This document shows positions 35,601 through 43,852 of a stretch of 64,000 nt of DNA, piece by piece. The position numbers and the translations under genes were made by a program. Origin of the DNA: Lentimicrobiaceae bacterium (lineage in GTDB: Bacteria; Bacteroidota; Bacteroidia; Bacteroidales; JAGNHN01); NCBI GenBank assembly GCA_018001695.1, contig JAGNHN010000005.1:1-64000 (forward strand), written 5' to 3'. The notes beneath the pieces were generated by a model. It was not told where the DNA came from and ran no database searches. It worked only from the letters and a program-made list of their open reading frames with translations. Position 1 is the stretch's first letter. Every line of letters begins with the position of its first letter.

Positions 35601-36218
35601 ATGATCCGGGCAACCCACCATCCATTCTGGACTTCCTTTATGCGTTTCTTTACGCTTGTGAAGATGCGCCTGCATTTCAGGGACGTGATGATAGACGCTT
35701 CTGACGCAGTCCCGGGTCAACAAGCTGTGCTTCTCATCGGGAATCATTACAGCTGGTGGGATGGATTTGCAGCTAATTATCTAAACATAAAACACTTCAA
35801 CAAGAAATTCCACGTCATGATGTTGGAGGAAGAGCTGCGACAGCGGCGCTTCCTCAGCAAAGCCGGAGCCTATTCTATTCAGCCTTTCTCTCGTCAGGTC
35901 CTGGAAAGCTTGCATTACACAAATGAGCTGTTGAAAGACAATAATAACCTCGTTCTGCTTTTCCCACAGGGGCTGATTCAGTCGGTCTATCAACACCCAC
36001 TCAGGTTCGCATCAGGCTGGTATAAAGCATTGGACAGTCAGATGATGCCTTCCATCTTCTTCATGGTGACGCTGCCTGAATATGGTTCCTATGCGAAACC
36101 TACATTGTATATATATGTGAAGCAATATTATCCTTCGGAGAATTCCGGACCGGCAGACCTTGAAAAGGAATTCAATCTTTTTTTGGCGCATTGTATTTCC
36201 AAATCCAGGCTTGCATGA
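35601..36218 (+). CDS. PlsC-type acyltransferase (carotenoid acylation candidate)
   Basis: 205 residues. The catalytic motif NHYSWWD (H-x4-D) and LLFPQGLIQS (acceptor site) are those of the 1-acyl-glycerol-3-phosphate acyltransferase superfamily. Between a carotenoid hydratase and a carotenoid-type glycosyltransferase, it is a good candidate for the CruD-like acylation of a carotenoid glycoside, although a general phospholipid role is possible. Co-translated: 3 bases after cruF and ATGA overlap with the next gene. Confidence 0.8.
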   Translation: MIRATHHPFWTSFMRFFTLVKMRLHFRDVMIDASDAVPGQQAVLLIGNHYSWWDGFAANYLNIKHFNKKFHVMMLEEELRQRRFLSKAGAYSIQPFSRQVLESLHYTNELLKDNNNLVLLFPQGLIQSVYQHPLRFASGWYKALDSQMMPSIFFMVTLPEYGSYAKPTLYIYVKQYYPSENSGPADLEKEFNLFLAHCISKSRLA

Positions 36219-37309
36219 TAGAAGGACTGGCCATAGCTGCGTTTGCTTTTCTGGGCTTGCGGATATTGATCGCATTGGTCAATGCTGTGGGGCCGGCCAG
36301 GCTGAGAGGATCCGATCTGTCACACGAGGCGCTAGTTTCGGTCCTGATCCCGGCCCGCAATGAAGCCGGCCAACTTCCGGATCTACTCAAAGGGTTAGCA
36401 CTACAGTATCATAATAATCTGGAAATCATTGTTTATGATGACAACTCCGAGGATGAAACATGGGATGTTATTCAAAGGTTTGTGACTGAAGATAGCCGGA
36501 TCAGAAGTGTTAAAGGCTTGTCATTGCCGGCAGGTTGGCTGGGAAAGAACCATGCCTGTCACCAGCTTGCTCTCAATGCCAAAGGAGACTACTTACTTTT
36601 TCTGGATGCCGATGTCAGAACAGGGCCCTCCCTCATCACCGATCTGCTTACACACAGTAAACGTCATAACCTGGATCTTCTTTCCGTCTTTCCGGTTCAG
36701 CAAATGCTGACAATGGGGGAGTTGATCAGTGTTCCTCTGATGAACAGGATTCTTATAAGCCTGCTCCCCCTGCCCCTGTCCAGATTAAGCAAAATGTCCA
36801 GCTTATCAGCTGCGAATGGACAATGTATGTTTTTCAAAGCCGGATCGTATCATTCTCATCAGTTCCATCAGTTGATGAAGGAAGAGACAGTCGAGGATAT
36901 TCGTATCAGTCGTGAGATGAAGCGTCTGGGTATGAGGACGGAAGTCCTTCTCAGTGATGGTCAGATCCAATGCAGAATGTATACGGGGTACCTGGAAGCT
37001 GTGAAAGGCTTTGCGCGGAATTTTCATCATTTCTTTGGTAAAAGTGAGGTAGCCATGTGTGTATTTGGGGTTTGGACAAGCCTGGCTCCTGTTATTACCG
37101 GGATCGTCTTTGGTCTTTCGGGACTACTGGCCTACCTGGCGGGCACCCTGGGACTCCAGGCGCTTGTTTCAAGAGCAAGTCAATTCCCGTTGCTGCAGCA
37201 GTTGTGGCTGATGCCCTTGCAGCACATGGCCATGTTGCATATCATGGCCGCAGGCATCTATTATCGAAAACGTGGAAAGCTGGAGTGGAAAGGAAGAAGA
37301 ATATCTTGA
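36215..37309 (+). CDS. Family 2 glycosyltransferase (CruC-like carotenoid glycosyltransferase candidate)
   Basis: 364 residues from ATG 36215, which overlaps the preceding stop (ATGA). The GT2 fold shows VSVLIPARNEAGQLPDLL, YDDNSEDETW, the DxD motif in LFLDADV, and a C-terminal membrane region (VFGVWTSLAPVITGIVFGLSGLLA). It resembles the membrane glycosyltransferases that attach sugar to the 1'-hydroxyl of carotenoids (CruC type). A TTG 24 bases upstream is the only alternative start. Position in the operon supports the carotenoid role; the sugar donor is unknown. Confidence 0.82.
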   Translation: MIEGLAIAAFAFLGLRILIALVNAVGPARLRGSDLSHEALVSVLIPARNEAGQLPDLLKGLALQYHNNLEIIVYDDNSEDETWDVIQRFVTEDSRIRSVKGLSLPAGWLGKNHACHQLALNAKGDYLLFLDADVRTGPSLITDLLTHSKRHNLDLLSVFPVQQMLTMGELISVPLMNRILISLLPLPLSRLSKMSSLSAANGQCMFFKAGSYHSHQFHQLMKEETVEDIRISREMKRLGMRTEVLLSDGQIQCRMYTGYLEAVKGFARNFHHFFGKSEVAMCVFGVWTSLAPVITGIVFGLSGLLAYLAGTLGLQALVSRASQFPLLQQLWLMPLQHMAMLHIMAAGIYYRKRGKLEWKGRRIS

Positions 37310-37322
37310 ATATGAAGAAGAT

Positions 37323-38039
37323 ATGAAATCCGGTGCTGACAAACATGATCACAGTAATTTCTTACAATCCTTCCGTGGTGTAAAATACTGGGATTGTCAT
37401 ACGCATAGGACGCACCTGCCGGATGATGAATCAGCCATTATAAACCTGCGCATGCCTGCGACGCTTCCATTGGCTTCACAGGGTTTGTTTTCTGCCGGCC
37501 TGCATCCCTGGGATACTGTTGATGTGCTCGATGCGGAGGTTGAGATATACCTGACTTCCCAGCTTGCTTCGCCCCAGGTCGTGGCGATTGGGGAAGCCGG
37601 ACTGGATCGTCTGAGGGGAGCTTCCCTGGATGTTCAGAGCAGGCTTTTCAAAATACAGGCTAAATATGCTCAGGCCGCTAACAGGCCGGTAATCATCCAT
37701 CTGGTCAGGGCTATACCGGAATTGATTCGCCTGAAGCAGGACCTGAATCCTCAGATTCCCTGGATTATCCACGGCGTTAACCTGAACCCTGATAAAGCCC
37801 TTATGCTCATTAATGCAGGATGTCATCTGTCTTTCGGGGCTGCCATTCTTCATCCCACCAGCCCCGCTGCACAGGCATTGAAGGCCTGCCCATTGGACAA
37901 AATCCTGCTGGAAACGGATGACTGGAACGGAGATATTAAAGAGGTGTATACCGCAGCGGCCCGGCTCAGGAACATGCCCGTTGAGGAATTTTCCTCCATG
38001 ATCATGGAAACTTTCAGGCAAGTGTTTCGAATTACCTAA
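37323..38039 (+). CDS. TatD family metal-dependent hydrolase
   Basis: 238 residues. Metal ligands appear in the usual order: H-x-H in DCHTHR, the glutamate in GEAGLD, His in VIIHLV and IIHGVN, and the Asp in LETDDWN. The family contains DNases and other phosphodiester hydrolases; the Bacteroidota short form is poorly characterised. The start at 37323 follows the glycosyltransferase stop by 13 bases. It has no clear link to carotenoids and may only share the transcript. Confidence 0.85.
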   Translation: MKSGADKHDHSNFLQSFRGVKYWDCHTHRTHLPDDESAIINLRMPATLPLASQGLFSAGLHPWDTVDVLDAEVEIYLTSQLASPQVVAIGEAGLDRLRGASLDVQSRLFKIQAKYAQAANRPVIIHLVRAIPELIRLKQDLNPQIPWIIHGVNLNPDKALMLINAGCHLSFGAAILHPTSPAAQALKACPLDKILLETDDWNGDIKEVYTAAARLRNMPVEEFSSMIMETFRQVFRIT

Positions 38040-38048
38040 TTTAATCGC

Positions 38049-38774
38049 ATGGATTGGCAGGACAGGACAAGGTTACTTTTGGGTCAGGAAAAGGTGGACG
38101 TTTTCCAGCAAAGCCACGTGCTGGTCGCTGGTCTCGGCGGCGTCGGAGGAATGCTGGCAGAAATGCTTTGCCGTGCCGGAGTGGGAACACTGACGCTGGT
38201 CGATGGGGATACGGTTCATCTTACCAACCTGAATCGCCAGATCCCGGCCTTGCACTCCACCCTTGGTAAGCCCAAAGTTGAGGTGGTGGCGCAAAGATTG
38301 AAAGATATAAACCCGGAGATTAATCTGCACCTTGCCCCTGTATTTCTAAGGGATGAGATTATGCAGGAATACCTGAGCCGGCCTTATGATTATGTCGCCG
38401 ATGCCATCGATACCCTGTCTCCCAAAATGCATCTGATCAGGATCAGCCTGGAAAAGGGTCACCGCCTGGTAAGTGCCATGGGCGCCGGAGGAAAGACAGA
38501 TCCGCTGCAGATAAGAGTCTCCGATATCAGTAACTCCTACAATTGCAGACTGGCATACAGTATTCGGAAGCGCTTGCACCGGCAAGGTATATTTACCGGG
38601 TTTAAGGTAGTCTTCTCTCCTGAGCCGGTATCTGGCAAGGCGGTTCGCATGATCAGCGGTGAACAGAACAAACTCACCACGGTGGGAACCATTAGTTATA
38701 TGCCTGCTGTTTTTGGTGCACATATGGCCGCTGTAATATTAATGGATATGATTAATCAACAGGAAACGATATGA
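38049..38774 (+). CDS. tcdA: tRNA threonylcarbamoyladenosine dehydratase TcdA (ThiF/E1-like)
   Basis: 241 residues with the ATP motif VLVAGLGGVGGMLAEML, the adenylation Asp in VDGDTVHLTNLNRQ, and DAIDTLSPKMHLI. This matches TcdA (CsdL), which closes the ring of ct6A37 in tRNA. No CxxC zinc clusters of MoeB/ThiF are seen, in agreement with TcdA. The next gene overlaps by 4 bases (ATGA). Confidence 0.9.
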   Translation: MDWQDRTRLLLGQEKVDVFQQSHVLVAGLGGVGGMLAEMLCRAGVGTLTLVDGDTVHLTNLNRQIPALHSTLGKPKVEVVAQRLKDINPEINLHLAPVFLRDEIMQEYLSRPYDYVADAIDTLSPKMHLIRISLEKGHRLVSAMGAGGKTDPLQIRVSDISNSYNCRLAYSIRKRLHRQGIFTGFKVVFSPEPVSGKAVRMISGEQNKLTTVGTISYMPAVFGAHMAAVILMDMINQQETI

Positions 38775-39553
38775 CAACGATACCTATTTATCAGGTGGAT
38801 GCCTTCTCGGGCTGTCTCTTCAAAGGGAACCCTGCCGCTGTATGTCCATTGGTATCCTGGATTCCGGATGCAAGCATGCAGCGCATTGCCATGGAGAACA
38901 ACCTGAGCGAGACTGCATTTTTTGTGGAGGAAGGACGGAACTTCCATATCAGGTGGTTTACACCGCGGAGGGAAGTGGATCTGTGCGGACATGCAACACT
39001 GGCTGCCGCCCATGTGCTCATCAGGCACCTGGGGTATGGCGGACGAACAATAACCTTTCATACCATGTCCGGAATCCTGAACGTCACCATGTCGGGCGAC
39101 CTGCTCGTTCTTGATTTTCCCTCCAGGCCACCCGTCAGAAGCCATGCCCCTGAAACATTGGTGGCAGCAATCGGAAAGCTACCCCTGGAAGTGTGGGAAG
39201 GCAGGGATTACATGTTTGTCTATGAAACGGAAGAGGATGTCATCAATATTAAACCCGATTTTGAAAAACTGGCGCGGATAGCACCTCATGGCGTTATCGT
39301 AACCGCACCCGGCAATAAAGTCAATTTTGTGTCTCGCTTCTTTGCCCCGGCCCTGGGCATCCCCGAAGATCCTGTCACCGGCTCAGCCCATACCATGTTG
39401 ATCCCCTATTGGTCCAATCGACTGGGATGGAAAGAGATGAGTGCCCTTCAACTCTCGGAAAGGGGAGGAGAGATCTTCTGTGAGGATGCAGGTGAGAGGG
39501 TGCTCATCAAAGGAAGAGCGATAACCTATATGAAAGGAGAGATTTACCTGTGA
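38771..39553 (+). CDS. PhzF family isomerase
   Basis: 260 residues. The N-terminal IYQVDAFSGCLFKGNPAAVC is the family signature; CGHATLAAAHVL carries the DD-domain glutamate/cysteine-type acid-base region, and GIPEDPVTGSAHT is the second half-site. PhzF enzymes isomerise or epimerise small carboxylic acids; the Bacteroidota member has no known substrate. No phenazine genes are near. It overlaps tcdA by 4 bases; the cyclase follows after 44. Confidence 0.88.
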   Translation: MTTIPIYQVDAFSGCLFKGNPAAVCPLVSWIPDASMQRIAMENNLSETAFFVEEGRNFHIRWFTPRREVDLCGHATLAAAHVLIRHLGYGGRTITFHTMSGILNVTMSGDLLVLDFPSRPPVRSHAPETLVAAIGKLPLEVWEGRDYMFVYETEEDVINIKPDFEKLARIAPHGVIVTAPGNKVNFVSRFFAPALGIPEDPVTGSAHTMLIPYWSNRLGWKEMSALQLSERGGEIFCEDAGERVLIKGRAITYMKGEIYL

Positions 39554-39597
39554 TGGGATGTTCAATCAATATTTGGTATGCACGATAAACCTGGTCA

Positions 39598-40797
39598 ATG
39601 ATGTCGTCAGCCCAAGAGTACACAGATTTTCTTTTTGCCGGCGGAGGACTGGCCGGACTGAGCCTTGCCTGTCAGATCGAAACGGCTTTCCCTTCACGCT
39701 TTCAGATGCTCGTTGCCGACAAGGAGCGCAAGAACAGCAATGACCGGACCTGGTGCTTCTGGGAAAAGGAGGATAATCCATATCAGGATGTCGTGTTGCG
39801 GCAATGGGACCACCTGAAGGTGGAAGGACCCGGCTGGCAGCGCATACTCGATATTCATCCCTATCAATATAAGATGATCAGATCACGGGATCTGTATGAC
39901 TATATCCATCGGAAACTCGAGGGAAAACCGAATATCCGTTTTGTATATGGAGATATTAGTGATCTGAAGGACCTGGCAGATGGCGCTCAACTTAAAATAG
40001 ATGGCGTACCCTACAGGTCAAGGTGGTTGTTTAATTCAGCAATCAGACCAACAGTTCCACTGAATCATCCAAGATCCCTGCTGCAGCATTTCAAGGGGTA
40101 TTTCCTTACCTCTGACAGGGATGTTTTTGATCCCGGAATACCGGTTTTTATGGATTTCAGGGTGGAGCAGGGAAACGATGTGCGCTTCGTCTATGTGATT
40201 CCCTTCAACAAGCGCAGAGCCCTGGCAGAGTATACGGTCTTTTCTCCAACGATCTGGTCTGAAGATGCTTATGATAACCAGTTGAGGCATTATCTGGAAA
40301 ACATTCTCAAAATAGGCTCCTATCATATTGAAGAAGAAGAGTTTGGAGTCATCCCTATGACCGATTACCCCTTTCCGTTCAGGACAGGGAAGCATATACT
40401 TCATACGGGAACAGCCGGTGGATTAACGAAGGCTTCCACTGGATATACCTTTGTCAATGTGATGAGGATGAACCAGCGTGTCGTCGAGGCCATCAGACTG
40501 GAGAATCAGCCCGTCCCGGCTTCCAGGCGCTGGCATTTCAGATACGGTCTGTATGACAGTATTCTACTGGATGTTTTATGTAAACACAGGTACAGCGGCC
40601 AGGACATTTTCAGACTTATGTTCAATAAAACAGCGCCCGAGAAGATCATGGCCTTTTTGGGAGAGGAAAGCCGCTTTCCGGATGAGCTGAGGATGTTTGC
40701 CACCTTCCCCCAGCTCCCGTTCATTCGTGGTTTTCTGAATGTTGTGAATGCCCGTATGACCAGGTCAGTTCATTCTGTTTTTTCCCGTTCCGGTTGA
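39598..40797 (+). CDS. crtY: Lycopene cyclase, CrtY type
   Basis: 399 residues. The N-terminal FLFAGGGLAGLSLAC is the dinucleotide-binding motif; NDRTWCFWEKED is the cyclase signature, and GGLTKASTGYTF the conserved C-terminal block. CrtY makes beta-ionone rings at the end of lycopene; in the presence of CruF/CrtD it should act on one end only, giving a monocyclic product. ATG 39598 or 39601 are both possible. It closes the operon, and its 3' end overlaps the convergent RHH gene by 28 bases. Confidence 0.88.
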   Translation: MMSSAQEYTDFLFAGGGLAGLSLACQIETAFPSRFQMLVADKERKNSNDRTWCFWEKEDNPYQDVVLRQWDHLKVEGPGWQRILDIHPYQYKMIRSRDLYDYIHRKLEGKPNIRFVYGDISDLKDLADGAQLKIDGVPYRSRWLFNSAIRPTVPLNHPRSLLQHFKGYFLTSDRDVFDPGIPVFMDFRVEQGNDVRFVYVIPFNKRRALAEYTVFSPTIWSEDAYDNQLRHYLENILKIGSYHIEEEEFGVIPMTDYPFPFRTGKHILHTGTAGGLTKASTGYTFVNVMRMNQRVVEAIRLENQPVPASRRWHFRYGLYDSILLDVLCKHRYSGQDIFRLMFNKTAPEKIMAFLGEESRFPDELRMFATFPQLPFIRGFLNVVNARMTRSVHSVFSRSG

Positions 40798-40961
40798 GTA
40801 GGCGCCTGGCTCCTGGGTGAACGTCCTGCTTCTTTCAAGGCCCTTGCGATGATCCATTCAAGCTGGCCATTGACACTCCTGAATTCATCCGCAGCCCATT
40901 TCTCCACAGCCGCCAGCATTGCAGGATCCATCCTCAGTGCAAATGGTGTCTTTCTGGCCAT
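40770..40961 (-). CDS. Ribbon-helix-helix (Arc-like) DNA-binding protein
   Basis: 63 residues: a short beta strand (PFALRMDPAML), then two helices (AAVEKWAADEFRS; NGQLEWIIARALKEAG), the fold of Arc/MetJ-type dimers, and a basic/Pro-rich tail. It starts 1 base after the stop of the SPFH gene, so the two form one unit. SPFH genes are often followed by such an Arc-like gene. It is a likely autoregulator of the operator at 41815-41843. Its 3' end overlaps crtY convergently. Confidence 0.82.
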   Translation of the reverse strand: MARKTPFALRMDPAMLAAVEKWAADEFRSVNGQLEWIIARALKEAGRSPRSQAPTQPEREKTE

Positions 40962-40962
40962 C

Positions 40963-41814
40963 TCAGGTGTTTAACGTGCCGGTATTAATGACAGGCGATG
41001 CATCCTTATCTGAACACAACACAACCATCAGATTGCTGACCATGGCCGCCTTCTTCTCTTCGTCAAGTTCGATGATCTGCTTCCTGCTGAGCTGCTCCAG
41101 GGCAAGCTCCACCATCCCCACAGCGCCTTCCACGATTTTGATGCGCGCTGCCACAATGGCCGAGGCCTGCTGCCGCCTCAGCATCGCCCCGGCAATTTCC
41201 GAAGCATATGCCAGGTAACTGATCCGTGCCTCCATGACATGGATACCTGCAATGGAGAGTCGCTCTGAGAGCTCTGCTTCAAGTACATGATTTACTTCCT
41301 CCCCCCCAGATCGCAGCGTGATCTCATTGCCTTCATCATCAAAGTTATCATACGGATAATGCCCTGCGAGTTTTCGAATGGCTGCTTCGCTCTGAATATC
41401 AACAAAATGGGTAAACTCATCCACCTCAAAGGCAGCTTTGAAGGTGTCTTCCACACGCCAAACCAATACGATGCCTATCATGATGGGGTTCCCGATCTTA
41501 TCATTGACCTTGATAGGCTTGCTGTCCAGGTTACGCGCACGCAAAGAAATCTTCTTGCGGGAAAAGAAGGGATTAACCCAGAAGAAACCATTCTTCTTGA
41601 TCGTTCCTTTATAAGCACCAAATAGAACGAGAACGGCCGATTCATTAGGATTGACCACAACCAGTCCGCCGAGAAGGAAAAGCCCGATCAGGGGCAGGGG
41701 GATAAGCCACAGCAACTGCCAAATAAATACCCAGACAGAGGCAGCCAGGATGAGCAATGCAACAAGCAGGATGAGATACCCTGAAATCGGTGTGTAGGTG
41801 GTTTCTGTTTTCAT
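40963..41814 (-). CDS. SPFH domain membrane protein (stomatin/flotillin/HflK family)
   Basis: 283 residues. Two membrane segments at the N-terminus (about 10-55: LILLVALLILAAS; PLPLIGLFLLGGLVVV) are followed by an SPFH domain (NPNESAVLVLFGAYKGTIK; IMIGIVLVWRVEDTFKAAF) and a helical C-terminus rich in Ala/Glu that would form the oligomer cage. It organises membrane domains; no protease partner (HflC, NfeD) is next to it. It is co-transcribed with the RHH protein and has a -7 box 19 bases upstream. Confidence 0.88.
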   Translation of the reverse strand: MKTETTYTPISGYLILLVALLILAASVWVFIWQLLWLIPLPLIGLFLLGGLVVVNPNESAVLVLFGAYKGTIKKNGFFWVNPFFSRKKISLRARNLDSKPIKVNDKIGNPIMIGIVLVWRVEDTFKAAFEVDEFTHFVDIQSEAAIRKLAGHYPYDNFDDEGNEITLRSGGEEVNHVLEAELSERLSIAGIHVMEARISYLAYASEIAGAMLRRQQASAIVAARIKIVEGAVGMVELALEQLSRKQIIELDEEKKAAMVSNLMVVLCSDKDASPVINTGTLNT

Positions 41815-41843
41815 GATATTAAAATAATATCACAAAGATATTA
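41815..41843 (-). promoter_or_regulatory. Three-half-site operator over the SPFH/RHH promoter
   Basis: GATATTA (41815-41821), TAATATC (41825-41831) and GATATTA (41837-41843) alternate in orientation with 3- and 5-base spacers. All three are perfect matches to one another. They begin right at the SPFH start codon and cover the -7 box (41833-41840). The layout suits a dimeric repressor such as the RHH protein of the same operon. Confidence 0.6.
41833..41840 (-). promoter_or_regulatory. -7 box of the SPFH/RHH operon
   Basis: TATCTTTG on the minus strand, 19 bases before the SPFH ATG, embedded in the operator repeats. Confidence 0.55.
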
Positions 41844-41920
41844 TATTGAATCTGGCTTGTCAAGAAAAATCTTTGGATGAGGTGCATTTGAAAAACGCAA
41901 CTGCCCAACGGGCTTTTTTG

Positions 41921-41928
41921 TAACTTTG
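41921..41928 (+). promoter_or_regulatory. -7 box of flavodoxin
   Basis: TAACTTTG, 33 bases before the ATG at 41961. Confidence 0.5.
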
Positions 41929-41960
41929 AGGCCTGGCAACATCGCCACAACCCTCATCAT

Positions 41961-42485
41961 ATGAAAAAGACCTTGTTGATTTACTGGCCGGCAGGCGGCA
42001 ACGTAGAGCGTGTATCCAAGCTCATCTCCAAACAAATGGAAAATCTTGATCTGAAAATGGTCACCGAGTTGACGCCTTCGACGCTGGCTGATTATGATCT
42101 GATCATTGCCGGGGGATCTACCGTCGGTGCTGAGATATGGGAAGAAGCCATGCAGAACGACCGCTGGGCCCCTTTTCTGCTGAAAATGAGGGAGAAAAGT
42201 GTTGACCTTAGCGGAAAATGTCTCGCCTTGTTCGGATTAGGAGATCAGGTGCTTTACCCTGAACACTTCGTTGACAGCATGGCCATATTGCGGGATGAAT
42301 TTTCCAGGTTTGGTGTTAAAATGGTCGGTAAATGGCCCGCCGAAGGTTACAAATTCACTTCTTCGGAAAGTCTGGAAGGATCCTATTTTATTGGGCTGGC
42401 CCTCGATGAGGACAATGAGCCGGAGAAGACAGCCACGCGCCTTGCTTCATGGCTAGAGCAGGTGAAGAAGGAAGCCGGGTTCTAA
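41961..42485 (+). CDS. Flavodoxin
   Basis: 174 residues with a flavodoxin-like fold: an N-terminal phosphate loop in YWPAGGNVERVS (in place of the classical GSTGNT), LIIAGGSTVGAEIW as the second FMN contact, and LFGLGDQVLYPEHF as the third, the usual 90s-loop. It should carry FMN and act as a low-potential electron carrier in the cytoplasm, for example under iron limitation. The altered phosphate loop makes the FMN affinity uncertain. It stands alone. Confidence 0.85.
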   Translation: MKKTLLIYWPAGGNVERVSKLISKQMENLDLKMVTELTPSTLADYDLIIAGGSTVGAEIWEEAMQNDRWAPFLLKMREKSVDLSGKCLALFGLGDQVLYPEHFVDSMAILRDEFSRFGVKMVGKWPAEGYKFTSSESLEGSYFIGLALDEDNEPEKTATRLASWLEQVKKEAGF

Positions 42486-42531
42486 AAGAATCCCCGTATC
42501 CTGAAAATATTTCCTTTACCTGTCTTCAGTA

Positions 42532-43764
42532 CTAAGCTTCTGTGGGTTCTTGCTCGCCCGCAATATCATCATAACGCTGGTACAGGAAATCATCATATGG
42601 AAATCGTTTGGCATGAATTTCTGCAGCCATGCCATATAACTTTGCCCGCAGGAGATCGATATGCCGCCGTTGCAATGCTGATATAAAGACGGTATGATCA
42701 GGATTTTCGCGGGCCATCCATGTGCGTTCCAGTGCGTCCAGACTCATGTGCTCCGGAAGCGCAGGACCAAGGTCATCCTCCTCCCTGGGTACGTATGTGT
42801 AGCGGTCTATTTTATTGAATACGAGAATAGTGGGCTTATCTGCAGCCCCGATTTCCGTCAGGGTCTGGTTCACGGTGTGCACCTGGGCTTCAAAATCCGG
42901 GTGAGAGACATCGGCGATATGCAACAGAATATCGGCCTCCCTTACTTCATCCAACGTCGACTTGAAAGATTCAATCAGGCTATGGGGAAGTTTGCGGATG
43001 AACCCTACAGTGTCGCTGAGCAGAAGGGGCAGGTTTTCAATGACAACCTTGCGAACGGTTGTATCCAAGGTCGCAAAAAGCTTGTCCTCTGCCAGCACAT
43101 CCGACTTACTTAGCAGGTTCATCAGGGTGGATTTGCCGACATTGGTATAACCTACCAGGGCCACCCTCACCAGCTTGCCCCTGTGTTTCCGCTGTGTAGC
43201 CTTTTGTTTGTCGATGAGCTTGAGTTTGTTCTTTAACAGGGTTATGCGATCCCGGATGACCCTGCGGTCCGTTTCAATCTCTTTTTCACCCGGGCCTTTC
43301 ATCCCGATACCCCCCTTCTGCTTGCTGAGGTGGGTCCACATCCTGGTGAGCCGGGGCAACAGGTATTCATACTGGGCCAGTTCAACCTGGGTCTTGGCAT
43401 GGGATGTTCTTGCCCTTCTGGCGAAGATGTCAAGGATTAAATTATTGCGATCCAAAATTTTACATTCCAGGCCTTTCTCGATATTCCTGATCTGCGAAGG
43501 CGTCAGTTCATCATCGAAGATGACCACATCAATGGCAGCTTCCTTCACATACTGCGCAATTTCATTTAGTTTGCCGATGCCCACAAAAGTCTTGGGATCT
43601 TTCATGCTCAGCTTCTGGGTAAAACGTTCCATGACAAGGCCACCGGCTGTGTCGACAAGGAAAGCGAGTTCATCCAGGTATTCCCCGATGCGCTCTTCAT
43701 CTTCTTTGCTGCATACCACACCCACCAACACTGTCTTTTCAGGCTGCAGTGCCGTGGTGATCAT
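42532..43764 (-). CDS. hflX: Ribosome-associated GTPase HflX
   Basis: 410 residues from ATG 43764. An N-terminal HflX domain (EERIGEYLDELAFLVDTAGG; DELTPSQIRNIE; DRNNLILDIFARRARTSHAKTQVELAQ) precedes a GTPase domain with P-loop GYTNVGKST, DTVGFIR (G3) and NKID (G4). It splits stalled or hibernating ribosomes. A GTG at 43782 gives a 6-residue extension; ATG 43764 is preferred. No -7 box was found in its gap. Confidence 0.93.
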   Translation of the reverse strand: MITTALQPEKTVLVGVVCSKEDEERIGEYLDELAFLVDTAGGLVMERFTQKLSMKDPKTFVGIGKLNEIAQYVKEAAIDVVIFDDELTPSQIRNIEKGLECKILDRNNLILDIFARRARTSHAKTQVELAQYEYLLPRLTRMWTHLSKQKGGIGMKGPGEKEIETDRRVIRDRITLLKNKLKLIDKQKATQRKHRGKLVRVALVGYTNVGKSTLMNLLSKSDVLAEDKLFATLDTTVRKVVIENLPLLLSDTVGFIRKLPHSLIESFKSTLDEVREADILLHIADVSHPDFEAQVHTVNQTLTEIGAADKPTILVFNKIDRYTYVPREEDDLGPALPEHMSLDALERTWMARENPDHTVFISALQRRHIDLLRAKLYGMAAEIHAKRFPYDDFLYQRYDDIAGEQEPTEA

Positions 43765-43852
43765 TTTTTTCTCTAAAATCACAGTGAATGGACTTAGTTT
43801 AAGGTAAGCTCGAAATTATCATACCGGTGAAATGGGATTAACCGGGATGATG

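Noticed and set aside
38771-39553. A phenazine biosynthesis gene
   Set aside because: PhzF homologues are common without phenazine pathways, and no other phz gene is present.
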